A stretch of 64,000 nucleotides of DNA. Source: Torreya grandis. Lineage: Eukaryota > Streptophyta > Pinopsida > Cupressales > Taxaceae. Shown in pieces: positions 37,439 through 48,953 of the stretch; positions within the stretch are counted from its first letter, which is position 1; every line of letters begins with the position of its first letter. The stretch is from the NCBI GenBank assembly GCA_037957365.1, contig JARHVA010006306.1:1-64000 (forward strand). Direction: 5' to 3'. Below the pieces are notes generated by a model that had not been told where the DNA came from, did not search any database, and saw only the letters and a list, made by a program, of their open reading frames with translations. The position numbers were made by a program, and so were the translations under genes.

Positions 37439-38437
37439 TTATCATGCCCAATGAGATGTACTACATTTTTCAATGGTGAAGAGTTTTGGTGTTCTCTTCA
37501 TCCAATCATCCTTTGAAGGCATATGTGCAAACATCAATGGTGACTCCAAGTATTAATAAATTGGTTTAAATATCCTAAGTGGCTAATAATCATAATATAG
37601 TATGTATAATCAACCATCTTCTGATTAGTATGCTTATTCTCTACATCAACATCACACTTATCAGGGAAATAATGTTTGTGTTCCCTCCAAGTGGCCCTCA
37701 AATAGCCTACTATCACTGTCATGGTATTTTACCTCCTCCCATGCCTACATATGAACAAGTTAACATCCTTTATATTAAAATTAGTACTATATTTCCCCTT
37801 GTAAATATCAAGCTTATCCTATTACATCCTTATCAAGATTCAAGTAAGCATTATCAGTTTATACTAAGTTGATAAGGGAGATTGGTAGAGGTTTAGAAAT
37901 TTCTTATATCATCCCTTTTTATGTTATACAAGAGAAAAGGAGTTATATTTAGTTTGTCAATAATATATGTTCATTTTTTGGTGGTGAACAATGGTTACCT
38001 TAAAAGAATGAGGACATAGCAATGATGAGAAACATGATCTAGAATGGAGGTAATGTGTTGATATCTTATGAAGATCAACAAACTCATTTGTTTTAGTCTT
38101 ATGGATTGTAATTTATTATATAATAATGTATATATTATATTATATTTCATGTTTTCCTCTAAGTTTTTGTGTGCACATTTGTTTAATATGTTATTTTCCC
38201 TTTCTTTGTTTAGGTTGGTTTCCTTTCCTGTTGTATGTTTCCTTTTCCAAAGTGCCTCGGGAAATTTGTTTTGTTTTATTTATTTTGGTCATTTTTTAAT
38301 AAAGAGAGGCTTTTCAAGAAATGGAAAACCTTACTCAATTTATATTAGCTTATGACTCCATGCTCAATAGATCAGATAAGGCAACTAGTCTAGGTTCTCA
38401 ATCATTGTAGGACTGCTTCCATGTGAGTCAATAAAGA
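37439..38437 (+). other. Interior of element V
   Basis: One kilobase without recognisable gag or pol. A frame at 37579-37872 encodes a piece with PPSGPQIAYYHCHGILPPP. The proline-rich context and two YxC/H-like residues are not enough to assign a function. A second frame at 38068-38355 is hydrophobic and AT-driven. Confidence 0.45.
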
Positions 38438-40782
38438 TGTTACCTAAATTTGGACCACATACAAAGATTATAACTTGATAGATAAGATAATAAGAGTTCA
38501 TAATTTACCAGATAATCAAATGAGTTGATCAAGTAAAGAAGATGGACTAGACCATCATCAAACATCATGCAAAAATAAATCGGTTAGTCTAGATATACAG
38601 TTCATAAGTTCACTTAGGAGGCATCTTAGAGCCAAATTAATGAATGAACATGGTATGTTCACATTCTTAAACATTATATATAAATTTCATATCTTGATGG
38701 GTTATCTGTCTCAATATATAAGTAGTCAAAGTTGAATAAGCAAAATTAGATGTGCACATAGATGTCAAGTTTAAGCCTCATAAAATAATTGTTTGGATTC
38801 AAAAGTTTTAAAGGATGAATGTGGAGATAAAAAGTGTAAAGATCTCAGGTCCCCAAATGAATATCTAATGGTGTATAATAACTGATGAAGATAGTGGGTC
38901 CAAGAATATCAATGGTGCACAATCCATCATGTAAAATTAGATCAATAGTGAGTGAAAGGTCAACTAGTCACCAGATCTTGAGAACAAATGAAAAGATTCA
39001 AAGTATCATGACTATGGTAAATGCCAAGTGAATCAATGGTACACATACAATCCATGAAAAGGTAGATTAATGATGTGAATAATGTTAAGAATTTAATGTG
39101 AGGATACCACATATCTTAAGCACATTAAATCATGGAGCTGATAATAAGATCCCATGGAAGAATGAGGAGATGATAAATATCATGATCAAGGAGCCCACAT
39201 TAAGATTACCAGCTAAAATTAAAATTCAAAAGATAAAGGACTTCAATAGATAATAGATCTAAGCTAAGGTCAAACCAAGGGTAATATTTAAAAGGATGCC
39301 ATTTAAGCTTAGTCGAGACCTCTATTGTAGGATATAGTGCATGCAAACTCAATTTTATTATAATTTCAGCATCATTTCATGAATGGAGATCCTTATGTAT
39401 AGTGTCTTATTGATTCCCATAAGGTTTAGAGGAAGAATAGGTATATATAAACCTAATTTATTTTAGGAGCAAGGCTATGTAACCAATAGACTTTCATTGA
39501 CATAATGACTATAGGAAAACCAATAAATGAATTGGTTTTCAATCTATAGTAAATCTATATTTAGGTTGGAGTAGGTGAAGATATAAACAAGATATGGAAA
39601 AGTGTCTTATCTTTCATAATAGCTATTTTATTGAAAAGAGGGTACCTATAGAAATAAAAATTATACATGGTTATGACTTTATAAGGTTTAAAGATATGAG
39701 GATTTTTTCATCATAAAAAAGTGAAGAGGAAGATGGCATAGAGTCCCAAGATGGAGATATAGTGGTTGGAGAAAGTAGTTGGAGTATTTAACATATTTTC
39801 AAGGTCTCTAAGATTTTTTATTCATAACAAGATCATGATTCATCATCTTTGGAAAACTATTATCTTCTAGTGCATTTTTTTAGCCAATGAGAAGAGCTTA
39901 AAGACTATTGAAAAAAATGAAGGCTAATTTGTCAATGAAGGATCAATCCTGATTAGATTAAAATATGGTAAAGATTTCAAGAAAGGTGGTGAAAGATAAT
40001 TGATTGATTTTTTGATGCATGATATTTATTTAAATTTATATATATTACCCATTCTTTCCAATTTGTAATCTCTCTCTATGTCTTGGATTTTGGATTCCCA
40101 CAAAGACTCTTTGGTTTTGAAGAGCAGGGGACTCTCTCAGATATCTTGGAAAGATATGATCATATTGATAAGTTCAAACCCTATCAATAATTTTTAATAA
40201 CTACCTCTTGATGTAATAAAATACTTTCTTTACCTATTTATTTCTTTGGATCAATGTTTAGGGAGTTGTGAATGATGGCCTTGTGAAGGAGATTCTTCCA
40301 TATCCATTGTCCTCCTTTCTTGCCTCTTCTGAGTTGTTTTAAAAATGTTTACATGTCTAGATTCATGTTATTTATATCAATAATTTAGGCTTGGTGTGGG
40401 TCTTATAATCCATCCTTATTTAGATTCATTTCTTCCTAAACCTAGTCTATGAAACACTTATGTAATCAACTTAGTCTGTGAGGTTTTGTGAGCTAACATT
40501 GTCTTGTGTTGATCTAGTGTGGGTTCAAACTTATGGAAGTCTTCCATTTTTATTTGGTGCATCACCCGGTTGAATTTATTAGGATCCCTTTACCCATTTA
40601 TAACCCTTTTCTCAATGCAATCAGTGGTTAAGGTGATCCATCAAGAGGAAGCCGGCTTTCTTTGGAGGTTCGACCCTATTATAATATACCCATAGCTTGG
40701 GGTTATTCCCATATTATGATTGGGAGTGGGGAAGCCTAAAGAAATCCTCCACAAGGTTGAAAGATCATGTCATAATAGCTAC
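38438..40782 (+). repeat. 3' LTR of element V
   Basis: It is a direct copy of 35125-37438, starting tgttacctaaatttgg where the other has tattggataaatttgg. The conserved CCAAT and AATAAA-like signals are retained. Confidence 0.85.
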
Positions 40783-42059
40783 GTTATTTTAATCTTTTGC
40801 ACACACTACCAAACCACTTACCATTCAAAACACATTTAAACATTTATCTTCCCAAGTCCTACCTACTTGGATTTCATCACCAAGGGGGAAGCTAACTTGG
40901 TTTTCTATCTAAGTATAAATATGTAGTTAATGGTATATATTAGCAAAGCACCTGACACCTTTATCACTATGGGATTGTGAAATGAGGGGATAGGCCCAAA
41001 TACCAAGGTAGTACCATTGCCAATCTATATCCATTTCAGCCCAAACATCCTAAAACTAAATTTAGAATACTTTCTACTTTCCTATTCCAGCCAACTCTCC
41101 TATCACATTAAAATAAAAACTTTCTAATCATCTAATAATACTAAGGGTGACCAATTAGTTATAATTTACTTTTTAGTTGATTGCTTTCTCTTTTATCACT
41201 ATGTTTTGTATTACCAAACTTTCATTGGTTAGGATTGGTGCATGGATTTGTGATATGTGCCCCAATTAGATCAATCACATTGATCCAATTATTTATGTTT
41301 ACTTTCATTCCTACTTCCAATTATCTTTAAAAATTTCCCCCTCTTTTACAAAACTATCATCTTGGTTGATATAGTCTATTAGAGATTGTGTTTTACCTTC
41401 CTATTATCAGTACATAGTTGATTTGTATGACTATGTCTTCTTATCCTCTCATCCAATTCTCTATTTAACCATACTAAAGCAACCTAAATGACTATGTATC
41501 CTTATCAGCCTACTTTGCCTTCTTGTTTGTAATACATAATCAACCTAAATTATTATGTATTACTATCTACCTATTGGGTTATAGAACATAGTCAACTAAT
41601 TCAACTTTGTATCCTATTTCTTGACTTTATTTTTGCATCATCATTTTATTTCTTAGCCTTTTGCTCTCATCATAAACTTCCTATTTGAGGATGACACATA
41701 GTTGAACTCAATATCTATGATGAACTTTAAAAATCCCAATAAGTTTTCCCATAAATGATTTTAGCCTCCACTTCAGATGAAAGTAATGTGTATGTGTCCA
41801 CTCACATTAAAAATTATGGGACTCTTCCTCATGAATATTTAGTTCATAAGCCTTTGTTCTCCTTAAAATATTAGCTTGAATTAGAGTATACTATGGAAAT
41901 GTTTTTCTTCATTAATGAATTTCCTCAACATTAAGGAAAAGAACCTTAAAATATTTACAACCTTATGATAAGTGGTCAATAATAATAACCCCATTCAACT
42001 TTCCCCACATTCTCACATAGATTTTGGGGCAATAAATTCTATTCCTCTCAACCTCTTCC
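40783..42059 (+). other. Internal leader of T, part 2
   Basis: There is no coding before the gag frame. Repeated words such as acatagttgattt, tgactatgtat and acatagtcaacta occur at 41380-41700, related to those before V. Confidence 0.5.
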
Positions 42060-42240
42060 TTCTCTTTTGATCCCATCTCATACTATGACCTCTTCTTCCT
42101 TGATTTCTTCTACTTCCATGCCAAGTATCTCTATTAACATGATAGGTTCAACACCTAGTGGGCCTTTTCTAAGACCCATTGTTCTCAATCCCTCCATTAG
42201 TGCATTATTTAGTGCCAATGGTAATCATTCCAATAGTGTT

Positions 42241-42289
42241 TCTTCTTATTCTTATTCTTCTTCTTCTTCTTCTTCTTATTCTTCTTCTT

Positions 42290-42319
<30 letters not shown>
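42241..42319. repeat. (TTC)n microsatellite inside gag of T
   Basis: About 79 bases of TTC/TTA triplets give a serine run in the gag frame on the plus strand. Long Ile/Leu or Arg runs in the other frames are artefacts of this repeat. Confidence 0.95.
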
Positions 42320-42320
<1 letters not shown>

Positions 42321-42449
42321 TAATACTTATACTAGTGCATCTTTTTAAACACATGATAATCATGCCACTAGTGCCTCCTTTTCTAAAAATGTTTCTCAAG
42401 ACACTAATATCATGCATGCCACTACTAATTATGGTACCCAAGCCACTAA

Positions 42450-42511
42450 TACCACTACTAATATTTCACATTATATGCAATACCACTACTAATATTTCAC
42501 ATTATATGCAC
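42450..42511. repeat. 31-bp tandem duplication in gag of T
   Basis: Two adjacent copies of a unit starting taccactactaatatttcac differ at one base. Thirty-one is not divisible by three, so the duplication shifts the reading frame. Confidence 0.97.
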
Positions 42512-43320
42512 AACACCACTCAAACCCATCAACTTTTATTGTAAAAACTTAATCAAATGAATGCTTTCCAAGATAATAATTCTAACCAAATGATGCAAAT
42601 GTAGAATCACCTTATTCATCTCCAAAATAAACAATAACAAGTTTTATGGGGAGAACACAACCAAAATTCACCCACCCCACTTAGGGATTCCCATGGAAAC
42701 CTTATTCCTTAGCCACTTCTTAAAAAAATGATTAAACCTCATCAAAATGGACCTCTTACACCTCAAATTGTCAACATTGATATAGGAGGTCTCACCCCTA
42801 CCATTAGATACAATGGGTCAACTAATCCTGCCTTACACTTAAAAACATTTGACAATCTATACAAATATTGGGTCAAGTTAAATTTTTTTGATGCTACCAA
42901 GCTCTTAGAAAAAAACCTCTCTAGAGATGCTTCAGATTGGTATATCCAACTCAAGTCTCATTCCATCACTATTTTAGAGGACCTAGTTAATGCTCTAGTA
43001 CAATAATTTCAAAATAGTGACCTCCTTGAGAATACCTTGGCTTATTTTATTAATTACAATCAACTTGAGATGGAAAAAACACAAGATTTCATCAAACAAT
43101 GGAAAACCTTATATAAAAAGTGTAAGAACAAAATGGTAGTTGATAACCTATTTCATCTATTCACTAATGCTCTATATCCTAAGTTGTAATATTAGGTCTA
43201 GACTCTCTCTTTATAAACTTTTTAGGAGGCCATCGACCAAGCCAAGTGATAAGATTTTCTCATGCATCAATTTGAGCCATCCCAACCTCATGTGAGACCT
43301 CTCATGCTCATCAAAAATAA

Positions 43321-44559
43321 AAATCATCATGATACTAATGATGGTGTCAATGATTCCTATGATACCATTCATAATATTCAAGCTATTGCTCCAAACCTTG
43401 CTTTGGAATAAGCGTCCCCTTTAAGCCATACCCATAATCCTCATTTTTCTCCAATAAACAACGTCAATGTTAATAAACCATTATCATTAGTGGAAATCCA
43501 AAATCATCTCCCAAGGCCTCTTCTATTATATCTTGATCCCACTCACCTTATGAAATCATGATAGGATCTAAATAAATTTTATTGGTTTCATGCTAGCTAG
43601 GGTCACTCTCATGAGACTTCTAGTTGATTGAGTAACTTAGCTATGGATTTACTCCTTGGTCAAAATTTCAACCATGATTCCCTCATTCATAAATTTCAAA
43701 AAGCCTATGAAATTACCTTAAGATCTCACAAAACACAAATTAAAAATTAGGCTTTGAACTAGGCTGATGCTCATCTGGCCATTTAAAAATACCCTCTTCC
43801 AAACCATCAAGACAATAATGATAAGCCTACTCCTTCCAAAAATCACATTGATAATATTATAGACCTAAATATCAAAGAGAATCTGGGCAACATGACTAAT
43901 ATGTGAAGGGTAATTACCTTAATTGATTCTGATCATACCCACATACACCAATCATCTCATAACTTTTGTGTTATCCAATATTCTTCCCCAAATCATATAA
44001 GAAAATTGGGGAAAGAAGACCTTATATCTTTTAATGAATAAATTACAACCCCTCCATTGGATAACACCTCTCATACCAATTCTACAATTTTTCCAACCTC
44101 TTTACCCATTTCCAATATTATTTAACCTTCTAATACTACTTATTAAAATTTGTCACAAAATAAACTTACATCATCTACCTCATCATTTCATGATAAAAAA
44201 CTAATTTGTCCCCTAATTACACCTCTTTCATCCTATCAACATAGATTTAGATGAAATTCCAATCTACCTTCCAAGGAAATCCTTTAACATTAAACCCATC
44301 TATCTAGATGTCTACTCATGGGTTATGATGAATGGGATCCTATCATGGAACTTACTAATCTCCCATCTCAAATTCACTTTCTCAAACTCATGCAGACTTC
44401 TCTATGTCATCACAAGCATCTTATGAAAATACTATTAGAAATGAACATCCCTCATCCTCCCCTAATAGTACATGAAGATACCTTATCTAGGTCAGAAGAT
44501 ATCATCTTAAAACAATGTGAAGAGGTGTCTATACACATTTACAAAACAATGTACACTTT
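43321..44559 (+). pseudogene. gag-protease spacer of T
   Basis: This is former polyprotein sequence without clear motifs. An open frame at 44318-44782 starts here (MGYDEWDPIMELTNLPSQ) and runs into the protease. Several stops occur between 43010 and 44300. Confidence 0.5.
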
Positions 44560-45010
44560 TATCTATCTAAAATTTACTATTGCCTATATGATTCAAGATG
44601 AGATTTTTATTTGTATAAATGATCGTACCCTCTTTATAAGCATCCAAATAGGTGACACCCATGTCAAGAGTCCCTTAATTGATGAGGGTTCAAGTACTTG
44701 TGTTTCCTCCCTTGACTTTATTAAAACCCTTAGATACTTTGAATTTAATCTTAAGTCTACCCATAACACATGTCAAAGTTAGGATCAAAGGTAAATGCAT
44801 CATTAGGTTGTGTGTGTCTCCCTATTACCATCCCACCTATCACTATTCAAGTTAAGGTTATGATATTCAATTTCCCCCTCTCTTATAATATCTTTCTTGG
44901 TAGACTATGGACTCATTACATAAGATCTCTAACATCTTCTGCCTATTAATGTGTCAAGTTCCATCATAATGGTATAATCTATATGATTCAAGGCTACACT
45001 AACCCTTGTA
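44560..45010 (+). pseudogene. Aspartic protease of element T
   Basis: The end of the frame at 44318-44782 reads VKSPLIDEGSSTCVSSLDF, with the active-site region DEGSS near 44675. After a frameshift, LPITIPPITIQVKVMIFNFP and LSYNIFLGRLWTHYIRSLTS follow (about 44815-44950), then VKFHHNGIIYMIQGY. This matches the Tat protease pair LIDxGSS and YNxxLGRxWxH. The active site has E between D and G where T, S or N is usual, which suggests loss of activity. Confidence 0.75.
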
Positions 45011-47150
45011 ATTTTAAACAAATCCAAGACCATGGTGTATTCAAAATTTCAACCCTTGAACCCTTGTCAAGTTTTCTATTTTAGGAATATCAATGCTTTA
45101 ATTTCCCTATCAACTCTATGTGAGGTTACCATAGTCACCCCAAACTCATCAAGAATATATAACCTAACATATTAGATTCTAATGATGATGAGCCTAATGA
45201 GATCAACCTCAAGATAAAAACATTTGATCTTTCCTTATCTCATTTCCTATATTCCACCCTCTCTGATGTCACATTCCCTTTTAACACCTACTGAAGATAT
45301 ACCCAAAGTATTAATTAAGACTTAACACTCTATTCATCATGATACCTCAAATGAGAAGGTCATACCTACCTAAAAAATTGATCTTCATGCATCTGACTAT
45401 GATGATGGTTATACTTTAGATGAACTATTTCTAGGAGGTCTTTTTTAAGCTTGAGATGATGAGATCCTTCATTATTTTTCTTCTTTATTTTAGTCTCTTC
45501 ATTTATCCTATCACATTTTATCTTATATAGTTCCTAATTTTAGCATTATAATGACTATGTTTATAAGGTATATATTGTGAGTTTGCATGGTATACCTTTA
45601 ATTTTTAAATAACCTCTTAGGAGCATGATTATGGATTGTGTTATGACTTATCCCTATCTCTTCTCTAGATACTAGAATCCCTTTAGTCAATTTCACCTTG
45701 ACATGCTTTCTACTATCCTTAAACCCTATGTGCATCCTACTTCTCCCTCAACTAAGCCTAGTTTAGATCATATCCCCACTCTACCTTTAATTGAGTCTCA
45801 TCCTACTTTGGATTATATTTCTCCTTAAGTTAAACCTTATTTAGTCTCTCCACCATCCTCACCTCTCCTTGGTGACGACTTGATTCCTTTACCACAACTT
45901 GCTTCTCTACCTTCCTAGTGAGATTATCAGCCATAGTGTGACATTGATATAGTTTTTGGTCATTTTAATAGATATTGTAAACTATACCAACCTTACCTAA
46001 TTTTTATTCTACTTACTCTATTATTATACCCCAAAAAATACTAACAAGTGTATATATTGCTTCTACAACATAAATAATCTTTCTTCCACTCATTACCACA
46101 AGCTTTGACAATATATACACATTATGTCCTACTCTTCCTTAGCCTATATACAAGGCTATACCTATAAAAAAATTATTACATAAGTATATTACAAAATATG
46201 GAGAGGTATATTATATATGGCAATATTTTAGTATGCATCATATTTATCATTGTCACATCCTCCAACAACAACTCTAGGATTACCTTATGATCATTCATGT
46301 GCCTACTATCCCTCATCCCATAGGTCACCCATGCAAGAAGGTTACCCTTTATTCACTCATGGTTCCTCAACCTATGGCCCCCTTATTCCCTTATGATTTC
46401 TCCACATGTGGTTTCTCCACCTATGGTTCCTCCACCCTTAATCCCTCCATATGTAGATCCTCCTTCACCTATGGTCCCTTCTCCACTAGTGACTCCATCA
46501 TGACCCATAGATTCCACTATTATTCCTTTTCTTGAGTATCCTATGCATGATTTCTCTCATAAACATGATCCTTTAGGCATGCCTACATTTTATCTCAAGG
46601 AGATTTGATGAGAGGTATTTTCCTAGCTTTCTCTAAATATTGATGAGACCCTTATGTATTTAGATTCTAGCTTCATAGAGATCTATCAAATGTTATAGAC
46701 AATGTTTGTGGATAAATTTACTAGTATTTATGAATAAAACATGGTGTTCCTTCACTTTATTATTAATTTTGGATTGGGCATGTACTCCAAGTTTATATTT
46801 ATCTACTTTATATCATTTGAATCTATGTCAAATTTTCATTCACTTATTTGTCTTATATGGCTATTTATATTTTGCATAATATATGGTGTCATTTTCATTC
46901 ATTATGATCTATTATGGATTATTTTTATGATTACATTATTTTTCTCTATGAGTTCATTTATTTCTATGTATGTATTATTATTTTTTCATAATTTTTTCTA
47001 CCTTATATCCATAATAGAGGTAATCATTATTATGACTAGTTTATACAAACCTTGCTCCCCTTAGTACTCCTTTTTTACCATGTGATCAGTTAGAAAATAA
47101 GTCATCTCATTATAATCTCATTTTACCAGTCCATATTGGATTTTCCTTTA
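45011..47150 (+). other. 3' internal region of T without pol
   Basis: Where Tat elements have RT, RNase H and integrase, only 2.1 kb of proline/serine-codon-rich and AT-rich sequence is found. No YxDD, LGRP or integrase motif could be read. The frames at 46287-46535 and 46741-47064 are low-complexity or hydrophobic and not recognised. Confidence 0.5.
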
Positions 47151-48953
47151 TTCCCCCTAGTTCCTTTCAAAAACTAAGAATACGCACAACTGAAACTCAA
47201 GATAACATACTGGTTTATAGGTAAGCCTAAGTGTTTTAATCAGTCATGTATTTGGATACTAAGCTTCCTTTAGCTAAAGTCTAAATCTCATTCATGTGTA
47301 TTAATTTGTATTTCATCTTGTTTATTCCAAGTTTGTATGGATAAAGAATCTTAAAATCCATAAACATTTAAAATTCAAAACATTTTAACTAAATGCAAAG
47401 ATATAAAAGGAAACATTCAAAATTTTAAAATTCAAATCACATTAAACGACATATTTCAAATCACATCTCCTTTTTATAATTGAATTTCAAACTCCACATT
47501 TGGCCTCATGATATATTTAATTTACATTTGGGTATGCTAGGATAGTATAGTGGAAAAGGAAATTAATTAAAAAAAAATTTAAGTGCCACCTACTTTCTCA
47601 CACAAGTACCTAATTTTTACAGTGGATCGATGACTCTATAAGAGGTCTTGAGGAATGGGGAACACACTATGGGAAGATAAGTCCATTTTAATTTCTTTTT
47701 TCACACAAATAACATGATTCAATATTAATATATCATTTATTTGCCTATGTAGCTTTGTGTTTATTGTGAACAAGGTATCCTTTGTACATTAATAGTCACT
47801 AGTCACTTAATGTATTTATTATGTCTTAATATGCCTCATGTTTTCTAAGATCTTCTCATAGATGCCTAAATTTTTATTTTTACATTAAATTTTTCATTTT
47901 AAATCATCCTAATATTTCCCCTTTAGAAATATTATTCTATTCACTGATTACTCCCCCCATGGATTCCATTTGTGAGTTACAGTGTAAGATCTTCGAAAAA
48001 ATTAGGCCTTCCTCAAAAATTACCAAATTACCATTTTAGGCATTCATATTAACACATTTTTATATTAATTTACACTTAATTGGTTTTCCATTTATGAGTT
48101 ATGATTTAATACCATGGATAAGTCTGGGCCTTCCTCACAAAATTTTCCAATATCCAAGTCACAATGAAATAACATGTGTTAAATTTGAGATAAGTAGTGA
48201 TTGATCATGAGGTACACATCATTGACATGATTCCCATATTTATATAGTATGTTTTATGATTAATTAAATGATATTTAATTTTTTTCTTCTTATTTTCTAA
48301 TTGCATGTAAGAATACAACCATTTTTCTTAATTTTTCATACTTTCCATCTTGAATTAGTGTGATCAATTTATGTTCATTTTTCCAATTTTATTTTTATAA
48401 TTCCCAATATGATTTAGTATGATTGATTTAATTAATTATTTTATTATTTTTAACCATTTGGTTTTCTTATGAATTTCATTTTATTACATTATTTTCATAC
48501 TTCTCAATGTGATATGATGTGATTTTACTTGTTTTAATTTTTTACAAATATTTTCATGGTTTAAAAACATTTTGTTATTAATTTTAACATCTTTGGTTTA
48601 ATATATTTAGTAATATTCTATTATTATAAATTTTACATCATGATATAGTGTGTAGTACATTTATTTTGACTACTTATACTTTTCCAAGTCATTTTTTCCT
48701 TTTTCTTTTTAACCATGCTTGTGTATCACATAATACTAGAAAAGAAAAACACTCCACATATATTCCACATAACATATACAAAAAAATATAAATACATGTG
48801 TTAAAAATAAATATATTTATGAATCAACATACACAACCAAATACAACTCATGGGATCAAATCTAACTATCAAAATCAATACGTATATATATCATGTGTTT
48901 TATACAATACAAAGTACAAAATAGAAAACACATAGATCCACCTCTATAACTAG
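47151..48953 (+). repeat. Repeat W copy 1 (putative start of T's 3' LTR)
   Basis: The first 250 bases match 63741-64000, sharing words such as gaaagcctaagt-like, catgtgtattaatttgt-like and tgtttattcca. It holds an internal duplication at 47966-48040 and 48088-48160 with a 122-base offset. Diverged units around tgatatagtgtgat follow at 48320-48690. Element U starts at 48954. No coding was recognised. Confidence 0.6.

Larger units (their letters stand above)
35125..40782 (+). mobile_element. Non-autonomous LTR element V nested in T
   Basis: Two direct 2.3-kb repeats flank a 1-kb interior with no recognisable coding. The orientation is plus, judged by CCAAT, TATA-like and AATAAA-like signals in order. 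Possible target-site duplications are gttac (35120-35124) and gttat (40783-40787). The size and empty interior fit a large retrotransposon derivative (LARD) that needs enzymes from elsewhere. Terminal bases are diverged, so edges are good to about 10 bases. Confidence 0.75.
42060..43320 (+). pseudogene. gag of element T (Tat-like)
   Basis: The first frame (42067-42348) is rich in Ser/Thr and ends in a serine run encoded by a TTC/TCT microsatellite. After a 31-bp tandem duplication that shifts the frame, a second open piece (42728-43006) reads GGLTPTIRYNGSTNPALHLK, then LEKNLSRDASDWYIQLK. Past a stop at 43004-43006 it continues FQNSDLLENTLAYFINY and FIKQWKTLYKKCKNKM. The pattern YxGxxxPxxHLxxF, L-x-x-x-A-x-x-W and F-I-x-x-W is Tat/Ogre gag. 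No zinc knuckle was found. The initiating methionine is uncertain. Confidence 0.75.

Noticed and set aside
42179..42544. 121-residue plus-strand frame with a long Leu/Ile run, and an Arg-rich minus-strand frame at 42205-42441
   Set aside because: Both come from the TTC microsatellite read in other frames. The serine-coding frame is the one that continues into gag motifs.
46741..47064. 107-residue hydrophobic frame resembling a membrane protein
   Set aside because: The Phe/Ile/Tyr content follows from AT-rich sequence. There is no start context, homology or repeat conservation to support it.
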